Assembly: GCA_036376915.1 (NCBI GenBank) | Contig: DASUZK010000114.1 | Span: 22,471 to 86,470 of the forward strand | Length of the DNA stretch: 64,000 bases | Direction of reading: 5' to 3' | Origin: VRUE01 sp036376915 | GTDB taxonomy: Bacteria; Actinomycetota; Thermoleophilia; Solirubrobacterales; 70-9 | Part shown: piece after piece, positions 42,516-52,341 of the stretch | How positions within the stretch are numbered: the stretch's first letter is position 1 | Layout of the letters: the number at the start of each line of letters is the position of its first letter | Program-made: the position numbers and the translations under genes | Notes under the pieces: model-generated | What the model was told of the DNA's origin: nothing | What the model saw: only the letters and a program-made list of their open reading frames with translations | Database searches by the model: none

Positions 42516-42569
42516 ACCCTCTGGTGACGCGGCACTGAATCCGCCCGCCGGTATAGCCTCCCTGGCCGA

Positions 42570-42932
42570 ATGTTGCACCACGTTCTACTGGAGGTGTCCG
42601 ACCTCGAGCGGAGCGCGTCGTTCTACGACTCGCTGCTCGCGCCCCTTGGCTGGCGTCGCCATTTCGAGGAGGACGAAACCGTGGGCTGGGGGATCGCCAA
42701 GCCCGTCTTCTTCATCTCCGCTCATCACGAGCCGAAGGCGGGCTTCGGACTGCTCAGCTTCTCCGGTTTGGGCATCGTCGCCGTAAAGGCGGCCTGGGAA
42801 GGCGGCATGAACGCCGGGGGCGTCAGCGTCTCGGACCCGGGGGAGCGTCGCTCCTACGGCTCCGGCTCCTACTCTGCGTTCCTCAAGGACCCCGACGGGT
42901 ACGAGATAGAGATCACGATCGGGTCCGACTGA
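42570..42932 (+). CDS. VOC-family (glyoxalase-like) protein, 120 aa
   Basis: LHHVLLEVSDLERSASFYDSLL and the closing FLKDPDGYEIEITI form the paired beta-alpha-beta modules with His/Glu metal ligands. It could be a lyase, dioxygenase or resistance protein. It lies 54 nt behind the exporter genes. A -10-like TAGCCT occurs 10 nt before the ATG. Confidence 0.85.
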   Translation: MLHHVLLEVSDLERSASFYDSLLAPLGWRRHFEEDETVGWGIAKPVFFISAHHEPKAGFGLLSFSGLGIVAVKAAWEGGMNAGGVSVSDPGERRSYGSGSYSAFLKDPDGYEIEITIGSD

Positions 42933-43008
42933 CGCAACCGGGCCGGCCGGGTGCGGGCCCATAACATCGACACATCTCCCTAAAACGACTCCAGGAGGGT
43001 TTGAGGCA

Positions 43009-44013
<1,005 letters not shown>

Positions 44014-44030
44014 TCCCGGCCGGCGGAGCG

Positions 44031-45221
44031 GTGAGCTTCTCGAAGGCAAGCGTTCGCGACGCCGAGGTCGCAGGCGGGCGCGTCCTCGTCCGGGTCGACT
44101 TCAACGTCCCGCTGGACGGGGGCCGGGTGTCCGACGACACGAGAATCCGGGCGGCGCTGCCGACGATCGAACTACTGCGGGACCGAGGCGCGTCGGTGGT
44201 CCTCGTCTCCCACCTCGGCCGGCCCGAGGGGAAGGTCGTGCCCGAGCTCTCGATGCTGCCGGTGGGAGAGCGCCTGTCCGAGCTGCTCGACGGAGTCCTG
44301 GTTCGTCAGGCACCGGCTGTGGTCGGAGAGGACGTCGAGACGATGGCGGCGGGCCTCGGCGCAGGCGACGTGCTGCTGCTCGAGAACGTTCGCTTCGAGC
44401 CGGGCGAGACGGAGAACGACCCGGCGCTCGCCGAGTCGCTGGCGAGGCTCGCGGACATATACGTCAACGACGCCTTCGGCGCCGCCCACCGCGCCCACGC
44501 CAGCACGGCGGGGGTCGCCGGGCATCTGTCCGGTTACGCGGGGCTGCTGCTGGAGCGCGAGGTGACGGAGCTGACCGAGGTGGTCGAGTCGCCGCGTCGA
44601 CCGCTGCTCGTCGTGCTCGGCGGAGCCAAGGTCAGCGACAAGGTCGGCGTCATCGACCGCTTCCTAGAGGTCGCCGACGAGATCCTGATCGGCGGCGCGA
44701 TGTGCTTCAGCTTCTTCCGTGCCCAGGGGATCGCCACCGGCAACTCGCTGGTCGAGGAGGAGGGCCTGGGGCTGGCGGCGGAGGCGCTGGAGCGGGCGGC
44801 TGATTCCAGCTGCGAGCTGCTGCTCCCCGTCGACCTCGTGCTCGGCGAGAGCTTCGACGCCGCCACCGAGGTGCGCGAGAGCGATGGCGTCGAGGTTCCC
44901 GACGGCTGGATGGGGCTCGACATCGGGTCGCGCAGCGCGGCCGTCTACGCCGACGCGATCGCCTCCGCAGGCACCGTGCTCTGGAACGGGCCGATGGGCG
45001 CCTTCGAGCTGGCTCCGTTCGCGGCCGGCACTCGCGCTGTCGCCGAGGCCGTCGCCGCGGCGCCGGGGACGACCGTGGTCGGCGGCGGCGACTCCGTCGC
45101 CGCGTTGCGGCAGTTCGGGCTCGCTGACAAAGTGGACTGGCTATCGACCGGAGGAGGAGCGTCGTTGGAGCTGCTGGAGGGAAAGAAGCTGCCGGGCGTG
45201 GAGGCATTGCAGGATGCCTAG
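44031..45221 (+). CDS. pgk: phosphoglycerate kinase, 396 aa
   Basis: VLVRVDFNVPLDGGRVSDDTR, VSHLGRPEG, LLENVRFEPGE, GAKVSDK and GGGDSVAALRQFG are the conserved sites. It transfers phosphate from 1,3-bisphosphoglycerate to ADP. GTG 44031 starts 17 nt after gap; an upstream open frame overlaps gap and is not real. The 3' end overlaps tpiA by 8 nt. Confidence 0.97.
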   Translation: MSFSKASVRDAEVAGGRVLVRVDFNVPLDGGRVSDDTRIRAALPTIELLRDRGASVVLVSHLGRPEGKVVPELSMLPVGERLSELLDGVLVRQAPAVVGEDVETMAAGLGAGDVLLLENVRFEPGETENDPALAESLARLADIYVNDAFGAAHRAHASTAGVAGHLSGYAGLLLEREVTELTEVVESPRRPLLVVLGGAKVSDKVGVIDRFLEVADEILIGGAMCFSFFRAQGIATGNSLVEEEGLGLAAEALERAADSSCELLLPVDLVLGESFDAATEVRESDGVEVPDGWMGLDIGSRSAAVYADAIASAGTVLWNGPMGAFELAPFAAGTRAVAEAVAAAPGTTVVGGGDSVAALRQFGLADKVDWLSTGGGASLELLEGKKLPGVEALQDA

Positions 45222-45960
45222 GACTCCGTACATCGCCGCCAACTGGAAGATGCACAAGACCGTCGCCGAGGCGGCCGAGTTCGTCGACGCGCTGCTGCCG
45301 CGGATCGCGGCGACGCAGAGCGACGTGGTGATCTGCCCGCCGTTCACGGCCCTGAGCGCCGTGGTCGAGCGACGCTACGGCACGGCCGTCAAGGTCGCCG
45401 CGCAGAACATGCACGAGGAGGCCTCGGGCGCGTTCACCGGCGAGGTCTCGGCCTCGATGTTGGTCGAGCTCGACGTCGAGGCCGTGGTCCTCGGCCACTC
45501 CGAGCGGCGCCAGCTCTTCGACGAGACCGACGCGGCGCTGGCGCGCAAGGTTCCCGTCGCCCTCGCCGCCGGCCTGGAGCCGATCCTCTGCGTCGGCGAG
45601 ACCGAGGAGGCACGCGACGGCGGCCAGACCGAGGCCGTGCTGGAGCGCCAGCTGCAGGCCGACCTCGGCGGGGTCGAGGGCGGCAAGCTGGGCGACGTGG
45701 TGATCGCCTACGAGCCGATCTGGGCGATCGGCACCGGGCGCACGGCGACCCCCGAGCAGGCCCAGGAGGCCTGCGCCTACATTCGCGACCTCCTGCGCGA
45801 GCGCGGCGGTGCGGCGGATGCCGTGCGGATCCTCTACGGCGGCTCGGTCAAGCCCGACAACGCGGCAGAGCTGATGGGACAGCCTGACATCGACGGCGCC
45901 CTGGTCGGCGGCGCCAGCCTCGACCCGGCGGATTTCGCTGCCATAGTGAACGCGGCATGA
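45214..45960 (+). CDS. tpiA: triosephosphate isomerase, 248 aa
   Basis: AANWKMHKT, VVLGHSERR (catalytic His), AYEPIWAIGTG (catalytic Glu) and LYGGSVKPDN are all present. ATG 45214 lies inside the end of pgk, so the genes are translationally coupled. Length is typical. Confidence 0.97.
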   Translation: MPRTPYIAANWKMHKTVAEAAEFVDALLPRIAATQSDVVICPPFTALSAVVERRYGTAVKVAAQNMHEEASGAFTGEVSASMLVELDVEAVVLGHSERRQLFDETDAALARKVPVALAAGLEPILCVGETEEARDGGQTEAVLERQLQADLGGVEGGKLGDVVIAYEPIWAIGTGRTATPEQAQEACAYIRDLLRERGGAADAVRILYGGSVKPDNAAELMGQPDIDGALVGGASLDPADFAAIVNAA

Positions 45961-45961
45961 G

Positions 45962-46019
45962 CTTCCGGTGCGCCTTTTCCCCTCTATACCTGGATAAAGC
46001 GCACCGGAAGGAGCCGTCG
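45962..46019 (+). promoter_or_regulatory. long hairpin that can hide the gpmI ribosome-binding site
   Basis: CTTCCGGTGCGC (45962-45973) pairs perfectly with GCGCACCGGAAG (45999-46010). The right arm shares bases with the SD GGAAGGAG (46006-46013) of gpmI. A TATACC hexamer (45985-45990) in the loop could be a -10, in which case the shorter transcript would lack the left arm and be freely translated. This is inference from sequence only. Confidence 0.5.
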
Positions 46020-47551
46020 TGACGGTTCCCTCGCTGGCGCTGGTCATCCTCGATGGCTGGGGGCTGGCCGAGCCCGGCCCGGGGAACGCGATCTCGCTAG
46101 CCGAGACGCCCGTCTTCGACCGCCTCTGGGGGAGCTTCCCCCACACGCAGCTCTCGGCCCAGGGCCCCGACGTCGGCCTCCCGGACGGCCAGATGGGCAA
46201 CTCCGAGGTCGGCCACCTCAACCTCGGCGCCGGCGCGATCGTCAAGCAGGACCTAGCCCGGATCGACGACGCGATCGCCGACGGCAGCTTCTTCGACAAC
46301 GAGGCTCTCCTTGCCGCCTGCGACCGCGCCCGCCGCAGCCCCCGTGGGCGCCTGCACCTGCTCGGCCTCGTCTCCGACGGCGGCGTCCACTCCGGCTGGG
46401 AGCACATCGAGGCGACGATCGAGCTCGCTTCGCACGAGGGCGTCCCAGACGTCGTCTTCCACGCCTTCACCGACGGCCGCGACACGCTGCCGCACGGAGG
46501 TCGCGGCTACGTGCACGAGCTGGAGCGGTGGCTTCGGCACGCCGGCCGCGTCGGCACGGTCAGCGGCCGCTACTACGCGATGGATCGCGACACCCGCTGG
46601 GAGCGGACGAAGCTCGCCTACGACGCGATCGTCCACGCGCAGGGGGTGCGTGCGGCGGGTGCCGAGGAGGCGGTCGAGGCCTCCTACGAGCGCGGCGAGA
46701 CCGACGAGTTCGTCAAGCCGACCGTGATCGGCGAGTACGACGGCGCCGAACCCGGCGACGTGGCGATCTTCATCAACTTCCGCCCCGACCGGGCGCGGCA
46801 GATGACCCGCGCCCTGGCCGAGCCCGGCTTCGACGAGTTCTCTCGCGCCGGCGGCCCGGCACTCGACCTCACCTCGATGACCGAGTACCGCAAGGGCTGG
46901 CCCTACCCGGTCGCCTTTCCCGAGGCGAGGCCGAAGACCACGCTGGCTGAGACGATCTCCGAGGCGGGGGGGCGCCAGCTGCACGTGGCCGAGACTGAGA
47001 AGTACGCCCATGTCACCTACTTCTTCAACGGCGGCCGCGAGCAGGAGTGGGAGGGGGAGGAGCGCCACCTGGTCGAGTCCCCCCGCGACGTGCCCACCTA
47101 CGACCACAAGCCCGAGATGAGCGCCCGCGCGGCAGCGGACACGTTCGTCTCGCACTGGCGGGCCGGTGACTACCGCTTCGGCATCATCAACTTCGCCAAC
47201 CCAGACATGGTCGGGCACACGGGTGTGATTCCCGCGGCCGTGGCAGCAGTCGAGACGGTCGACGCCTGTCTCGCCGACGTGATCGAGGTGGTCACCGCCA
47301 GGGGCGGCGCCTGCATCGTCACGGCGGATCACGGCAACTGCGATCACATGCTCGAGCCCGATGGCTCGCCCAACACCGCGCACTCCTTGAACCCGGTGCC
47401 GCTGATCGTCACCGCCGAGGGCGTGGCCCTGCGCGGCGGCGGCATCCTCGCCGACGTCGCCCCCACGGCCCTGGAGCTGCTCGGCATCCCCCAGCCGGCA
47501 GCGATGACCGGGCGGTCGCTGATCGCGCAGGCAGGATTGACCCCACCCTAG
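46019..47551 (+). CDS. gpmI: 2,3-bisphosphoglycerate-independent phosphoglycerate mutase, 510 aa
   Basis: The alkaline-phosphatase-like fold has VILDGWGLAEPGPGNAI, the catalytic Ser in QMGNSEVGH, and metal ligands in NFANPDMVGHTG and TADHGNCDHM. The Mn-dependent enzyme interconverts 2- and 3-phosphoglycerate. It follows tpiA by 58 nt with a strong SD and completes a five-step lower-glycolysis block. Confidence 0.97.
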   Translation: MTVPSLALVILDGWGLAEPGPGNAISLAETPVFDRLWGSFPHTQLSAQGPDVGLPDGQMGNSEVGHLNLGAGAIVKQDLARIDDAIADGSFFDNEALLAACDRARRSPRGRLHLLGLVSDGGVHSGWEHIEATIELASHEGVPDVVFHAFTDGRDTLPHGGRGYVHELERWLRHAGRVGTVSGRYYAMDRDTRWERTKLAYDAIVHAQGVRAAGAEEAVEASYERGETDEFVKPTVIGEYDGAEPGDVAIFINFRPDRARQMTRALAEPGFDEFSRAGGPALDLTSMTEYRKGWPYPVAFPEARPKTTLAETISEAGGRQLHVAETEKYAHVTYFFNGGREQEWEGEERHLVESPRDVPTYDHKPEMSARAAADTFVSHWRAGDYRFGIINFANPDMVGHTGVIPAAVAAVETVDACLADVIEVVTARGGACIVTADHGNCDHMLEPDGSPNTAHSLNPVPLIVTAEGVALRGGGILADVAPTALELLGIPQPAAMTGRSLIAQAGLTPP

Positions 47552-48778
47552 GTGGGTCAAAGTCGGTTACGCGAGATGCGGATTGAGTCGGAGCGACTGA
47601 GATTCGAGATTGCGGCGCGTGACGGCGCGGCCCGGACCGGCGTTCTCCACACCGCACACGGGGCTGTCCAAACGCCCGCCTTCATCCCGCTGGCCACCAA
47701 AGGGACGGTGCGCGGCCTGGAGGCTTGCGAGGTGGCTGGTCTTGGCTACGAGATGGTGCTTGGCAACACTTACCACCTGTTCGTCTCGCCGGGGCCCGAG
47801 CGGATCGCTGCAGCGGGCGGGCTGCATGGGTTCATGGGCTGGGAGCGGGCGCTGATCACCGATTCGGGCGGTTTCCAGGTCTTTTCGCTGGCCCATGGGG
47901 GGGTGGCCAACGAGGTGAAGGGGAGTGGGCGACAGGGTGGACACGGCTCGGTGGTCTCGATCGAGGAGGAGGGGGTGCGGTTTCGCTCCTACCGGGACGG
48001 GACCGAGCTGTTCATCTCACCCGAGGTCTCGATGCAGGTGCAGGCGGCGCTGGGCTCCGACATCGCCCTCGTCTTCGACGAGTGCACACCCTTTCATGCC
48101 GACCGCGAGTACACCGCGCGCTCGACCGAGCGCACGCACCGCTGGCTCGACCGCTGCCTCGAGTGGCACGAGCGCGAGGGGCCCGAGCGGCAGGCCGTGT
48201 TCGGCATCGTCCAGGGCGGCGTCCACGAGGACCTGCGGCGCGAATCGGCCGAGTACGTCTCGGCGGCCGGCGTCGACGGCCTCGCGATCGGCGGGACCCT
48301 CGGCCGCGACAAGGCCGAGATGCGCGAGGTGCTGGCGATGACCGCCCCGCTGTTGCCGGAGGAGGCGCCCAAGCACCTGCTCGGCATCGGCGAGGTCGAC
48401 GACCTCCTCGCCGGCATCGCCCTCGGCCTCGACGTCTTCGACTGCGCTGTGCCCACCCGCCTCGCCCGCCACGGCGTCGCCCTCGTCCCCGACCCCGAAA
48501 ACCGCTTCCGCCTCGACCTGCGCAAGTCCGGCCACGAGGGCGATCGCAACCCGATCGCCGACGGCTGCCCCTGCCCCGCCTGCCGGAATCACGACCGCGA
48601 CTACCTCAGCTACCTATCCCGTGCCGAGGAGCTGACCGCGGTCCGCCTGCTCTGCCTGCACAACCTCACGTACCTGCAGAAGCTGATGGCCCAAGCCCGC
48701 GCCGCTATAGAGGTTGGCGACTTCAGTTCTTACGCCTCGATGATGCTGGCCGGATTACCGCCCTGGGCTGGCGTTTAG
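47552..48778 (+). CDS. tgt: tRNA-guanine transglycosylase, 408 aa
   Basis: Bacterial Tgt is shown by the active-site LITDSGGFQVFSL, VFDECTPF with the nucleophile Asp, GIVQGGVHEDLR, GIGEVDDLL and the Zn site CPCPACRNHDRDYL plus a later His. It exchanges G34 of tRNAs for a queuosine precursor. It is directly behind gpmI. GTG 47552 or ATG 47576 could be the start; I cannot decide. Confidence 0.94.
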   Translation: MGQSRLREMRIESERLRFEIAARDGAARTGVLHTAHGAVQTPAFIPLATKGTVRGLEACEVAGLGYEMVLGNTYHLFVSPGPERIAAAGGLHGFMGWERALITDSGGFQVFSLAHGGVANEVKGSGRQGGHGSVVSIEEEGVRFRSYRDGTELFISPEVSMQVQAALGSDIALVFDECTPFHADREYTARSTERTHRWLDRCLEWHEREGPERQAVFGIVQGGVHEDLRRESAEYVSAAGVDGLAIGGTLGRDKAEMREVLAMTAPLLPEEAPKHLLGIGEVDDLLAGIALGLDVFDCAVPTRLARHGVALVPDPENRFRLDLRKSGHEGDRNPIADGCPCPACRNHDRDYLSYLSRAEELTAVRLLCLHNLTYLQKLMAQARAAIEVGDFSSYASMMLAGLPPWAGV

Positions 48779-48932
48779 CAGCTCACCAAGCGTCTCGCCG
48801 TTCTCGTGAAATCGAGAGGATCGAGATTACGCAATCTTGGTAAATTTAATAAAATAAATTATATCTATCTACACTTGCCAAACGTCAGCTAACTCGTGCT
48901 GAGTGAGAACCCCAAAAAGAAGGAGCATGCCA

Positions 48933-49544
48933 ATGAGGCTCTCCCGGATCCTAGGTGTAGCCGTCTTTTCGATTGCCATGACGTTGATTGTCACGCCACC
49001 GGTTATGGCTGAAGCTACCGCGCTTTGCAAAGTGCATGAAGACCCATGCGCCCCTGGAAATATGGTGACTTCTCTTCACCTGATCAACAGACCGGGAACG
49101 CGAGCCGTTTTATTAAGCAACCTAGAAGAGATCTTATGCTTAAACATGTTATTAACGGTGACTCCCTTAGCGTTAGGAAGCCCGCAGTTGCTCCACACAA
49201 CCGAATTTTCTATCACAGGGTGCGGAGCAAGCCCTAACCATAGTAATTGCACATTCACAACCATTGAAGTTCCTTTATTCGAACTAACGAAGACAGGCTT
49301 AAACGAAGGGGTTCTAACAGCTCTAAGTGGTAAAAGAAAAGTACAGTGCTCCCTTGGGGGATTTGGGAAAATTAACTGTACCTATGACGAAACTGGAATG
49401 GAATTAGTAATTGAAGGAGGAGAAGAAGGAGGGAAATTGCTCTCAGAAGAATGGGGTCCCGAAGCCGAAGGAGGCTGTAAACCCCAGTACTTCTTGCTCG
49501 ACTACGAACTACAAGCGTTAGAAGCGTTTTACATAGTGTCATGA
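48933..49544 (+). CDS. secreted Cys-containing orphan protein in an AT-rich islet, 203 aa
   Basis: A signal peptide (~1-28, MRLSRILGVAVFSIAMTLIV) is followed by CKVHEDPCAPGN and several further Cys (ILCL, GCGAS, NCTF, KVQCS, KINCTY), implying disulfides. Codon use is A/T-rich (TTA, AAA, ACA), unlike every neighbour. The SD AAGGAG is 7 nt before ATG 48933. No function recognised; recent acquisition is likely. Confidence 0.75.
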   Translation: MRLSRILGVAVFSIAMTLIVTPPVMAEATALCKVHEDPCAPGNMVTSLHLINRPGTRAVLLSNLEEILCLNMLLTVTPLALGSPQLLHTTEFSITGCGASPNHSNCTFTTIEVPLFELTKTGLNEGVLTALSGKRKVQCSLGGFGKINCTYDETGMELVIEGGEEGGKLLSEEWGPEAEGGCKPQYFLLDYELQALEAFYIVS

Positions 49545-49573
49545 TCTGGGCTAGGTGGCCGATAGCTATAAAT

Positions 49574-49601
49574 GGGGACTGCCCGACTTTGGGTGGTCCC
49601 C
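49574..49601. terminator. hairpin between convergent genes
   Basis: GGGGACtgCCC pairs with GGGtgGTCCCC around a short loop. It lies 30 nt after the orphan gene stop and ahead of the minus-strand kinase end, so it may terminate both. Confidence 0.5.
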
Positions 49602-49656
49602 ACTAATGACAGCTGCAGGGCATTGGAAGGAGCGCGGGTAGATGCAAGATGCTGGT

Positions 49657-50883
49657 CTATTCCGTGTTCTTCTTGACCAGGTCCTTGAATTCTTCGACGA
49701 CCCGGTCGACGGTGTTGCCGGCGACTTCGGTCGCCTTCACGCCGGTGGCCTTGTCCGTCGTGTAGATCACGGCGGCGGCCACGGCGGCGGCTATTAGGAC
49801 GAGCGCTGCAAGCGCCATCACGAGCCTGGCGAAGCGGGAAAACGCTCCTCGCTTCTGCTGGGCTGGAGCTTGGGGTCGTACCGGCGGAGGTGGGGCTTGT
49901 GGGGCGCGGGGCGTCGGCCGTCTCGTCGGCGAGGGGGCCGGGCGGTACTCGGTCTGGGCGGTGCGGTCGAGGTGGCGGGTCGCCGTCTCTCCGCCGAGGA
50001 CCTGGGTGGGCGTGGCGCCTTCGCCGAGCGGCAGGGTGACGTCCTCGCCCTCGAGCCCCAGCCGCAGGCCGCCGGCCAGCTCGCTCGCGCTGGCGTAGCG
50101 GCGCGCCGGGTCGCCCTCCAGGGCCCGCAGTACCGCCGCCCCCAGCGTCTCGGAGACTTCGTCGTCGTAGGTGCTGGGCGGGAGGGGCTTCTCGTTCTGC
50201 TGGCGCACGGCCAGCTCGGCCAGGGTCGAGCCCTCGTACGGCAGCCGCCCGGTGAGGAACTGGTAGAGGACGACGCCGAGGGCGTAGACGTCGGTGGTCG
50301 GCGTCGCCTCCTTGCCGCGGACCTGCTCGGGCGAGAGGTAGGCGGCCGTGCCGACCACCGAGCCGACCTGGGTGATCCGGGTCTGTTCGACCGCGCGGGC
50401 GATGCCGAAGTCGGTCAGCTTCACCGTCATCTCGCCGCCGCCGACAGGGCCGCCGACGATCATCAGGTTCCCGGGCTTGACGTCGCGGTGGATGATCCCG
50501 CGCCGGTGCGCGTAGTCGAGCCCGGCGCAGGCCTGGGCGCCGATCTCGGCCGTCGTCTCGGCGTCGAGCGGGCCGTGCTTTTGGAGGATCTGGGCACCCG
50601 AGCGGCCCTCCACGTACTCCATGACGATGTAGTGGCGCCCCCGGTCGATGCCGGTGTCGTAGACCTGGACGATGTTGGGGTGGATCAGCTTGGCGACGGC
50701 GAGCGCCTCACGGCGGAAGCGGGCGACGAAGCGCTCGTCGTCGGAGAGGTGCTCGGCGAGGATCTTGACCGCGACCGTGCGCTCGAGGGTCAGGTCGGTG
50801 GCCATGTGCACACTCGACATCCCGCCCGAGCCGAGCCGGTCGCCGATCTCGTAGCGACCCGAGAGTGTGCCTCCCTCCGTCAT
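49657..50883 (-). CDS. Hanks-type Ser/Thr protein kinase, single-pass membrane, 408 aa
   Basis: The kinase domain (~10-265) has the Gly loop LGSGGMSSVH, the VAIK-like VAVKIL, catalytic HRDVKPGNLM, DFGIA and SPEQ. A Pro-rich linker (~310-345) follows, then one helix (~355-378). The external tail is short and has no PASTA domains, so it is not a classical PknB. It overlaps the upstream lipoprotein gene by 4 nt, so the two are co-expressed. Confidence 0.93.
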   Translation of the reverse strand: MTEGGTLSGRYEIGDRLGSGGMSSVHMATDLTLERTVAVKILAEHLSDDERFVARFRREALAVAKLIHPNIVQVYDTGIDRGRHYIVMEYVEGRSGAQILQKHGPLDAETTAEIGAQACAGLDYAHRRGIIHRDVKPGNLMIVGGPVGGGEMTVKLTDFGIARAVEQTRITQVGSVVGTAAYLSPEQVRGKEATPTTDVYALGVVLYQFLTGRLPYEGSTLAELAVRQQNEKPLPPSTYDDEVSETLGAAVLRALEGDPARRYASASELAGGLRLGLEGEDVTLPLGEGATPTQVLGGETATRHLDRTAQTEYRPAPSPTRRPTPRAPQAPPPPVRPQAPAQQKRGAFSRFARLVMALAALVLIAAAVAAAVIYTTDKATGVKATEVAGNTVDRVVEEFKDLVKKNTE

Positions 50884-51449
50884 TCGCTTTCGGGGGCCGG
50901 TTCGGCTGGGCTGACGCCGCCCGGTGCACCCGTTCCTCCGTCTTCGCTCGGCGGGGGGGAGCCGGTCTCGTCTTCCTGCTCCGCCTCGCGTTCTTCCCTT
51001 TCAGCTTCCTTCGCTTCCTTTTCGGCTTCCTTCTCCGCCTCCTTTTCTTCCCTTTCCCGCTCCTTTTCCTCCTTCTTTTCCTGGCCCGGAGGGGTCTTCT
51101 CCGTTTCTTCCGCGTCTTCGGGGGGTTCGAGCGCTTCTGTCGTGGTTTCTTCGCAGGTCACGACCACTTCGCTCAGCCTTGCGGCACCGCGCTCGAGCGC
51201 CTGCTTCAACTCAGGGTCCACGCCGCCCAGCCCATCCACCTGTGTGCTCACCTCTTCGGCGGCGTCGGCCGCCCCAACGCATTCGCCTTCGCTTGCGAGC
51301 TGCTTGACCGCGTCGAGGTTTTCGCTGATCTCCGCTGCCGTCGCGCCGGGCAGCAACTCCGCGTCTTCGCCGCCGCCACAGGAGGTGAGGGCGATCGCGG
51401 CGGAGACGCCGAGGGCAAGGGCAAGCGAAAGGGCGGCCGGCCGACGCAT
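50880..51449 (-). CDS. lipoprotein with long charged helix, 189 aa
   Basis: The lipobox ALTSCGGG (Cys ~24) anchors it outside the membrane. A small helical domain with two Cys (ECVGAA, VTCEE) follows, then ~45 residues of almost pure Glu/Lys/Arg, predicted as a rigid helix or coiled coil, and a Pro/Gly-rich tail. It is translated with the downstream kinase, so it may be its sensor partner. TAGACT lies 7 nt before ATG 51449. Confidence 0.7.
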   Translation of the reverse strand: MRRPAALSLALALGVSAAIALTSCGGGEDAELLPGATAAEISENLDAVKQLASEGECVGAADAAEEVSTQVDGLGGVDPELKQALERGAARLSEVVVTCEETTTEALEPPEDAEETEKTPPGQEKKEEKEREREEKEAEKEAEKEAKEAEREEREAEQEDETGSPPPSEDGGTGAPGGVSPAEPAPESE

Positions 51450-51503
51450 CGTTGCGAGTCTAGAGAACACTCTGTCGAGCAGGTTTTCCCTGCAAATGGA
51501 GGC

Positions 51504-52244
51504 TCACTGCCCGATGTGGAGACGATCGGCCAGGCGCTGGGGCAGGCCGGCGGCCGCGATCGGGCCCGCCGCCATCGCGATTTCGTAGGGGACCCGTCGG
51601 AAGCACGCGGTCTCCGCGTCGGTGTCGAGCTCCAGCCAGGCGGCGCGCGGATCGCCGTCGCGGGGCTGGCCGACGCTGCCAGGGTTGACCAGCCAGCCGC
51701 CGCGACCGAGGTCGAGGAGGGCGCCGTCGCCGGCCTGTCCGCCTCTGGTCTCTCCGGATTCCCCACCCTCGGGACGGTTGAAGAAGAGGGCGACGTGGGA
51801 GTGGCCGATCAACCCGATCCGCAAAGGGTGGGAATCCATCCCGGCATTGGCCTGCTCGCGAGATAGCACGTACTCCCAGACCGGGTCGCGGGGGGAGGCG
51901 TGGAAGAGCCCGATTCCCTCTCGCTCGCCGCTTGGCTCCAGCGTCCGCAGGAACTCCAGCGTGCGCTCGTGGACGTTGTCGCGCGTCCACTCGACCGCCA
52001 CCGCCGCTGCCTCGGAGAAGGAGGAGATGTCGAGCGCGCCGAGGACGGCCAGGTCGTGATTGCCGACCAGGCAGACGTCGCAGCGCTCGCGCACCAGGTC
52101 GGCGCATGCATCGGGCTCGACGCCGTACCCGACCACGTCGCCCAGGCACCAGGTCTCCTCGACTGCCGCCGCCTCGGCCGCCTCGAGAACCGCTTCGAGC
52201 GCCGGCAAGTTGGCGTGGAGGTCGGTGATCACGGCAACGCGCAC
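51504..52244 (-). CDS. calcineurin-like metallophosphoesterase, 246 aa
   Basis: VAVITDLHANLPAL, CLGDVVGYG, LVGNHD and GLIGHSH are the metal-binding motifs of YfcE/MPE-type phosphoesterases; GWLVNPGSVGQPRDGD is the family's C-terminal signature. Substrate unknown. GTG 52244 has TACGCT 7 nt upstream. It is divergent from argS with a 97-bp gap. Confidence 0.9.
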   Translation of the reverse strand: MRVAVITDLHANLPALEAVLEAAEAAAVEETWCLGDVVGYGVEPDACADLVRERCDVCLVGNHDLAVLGALDISSFSEAAAVAVEWTRDNVHERTLEFLRTLEPSGEREGIGLFHASPRDPVWEYVLSREQANAGMDSHPLRIGLIGHSHVALFFNRPEGGESGETRGGQAGDGALLDLGRGGWLVNPGSVGQPRDGDPRAAWLELDTDAETACFRRVPYEIAMAAGPIAAAGLPQRLADRLHIGQ

Positions 52245-52341
52245 GCCGGGCAGCGTACTCAGGTCCAGCGGCGCGTCTGACTTCAGGGGTCGATGGAGCC
52301 CATAAGTCAGACACGGCCCGCCCCTACATACGATGGGCGCC

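Noticed and set aside
52245..52341. T-box leader before argS
   Set aside because: The gap is only 97 bp, holds two divergent leaderless promoters and leaves no room for a leader RNA.
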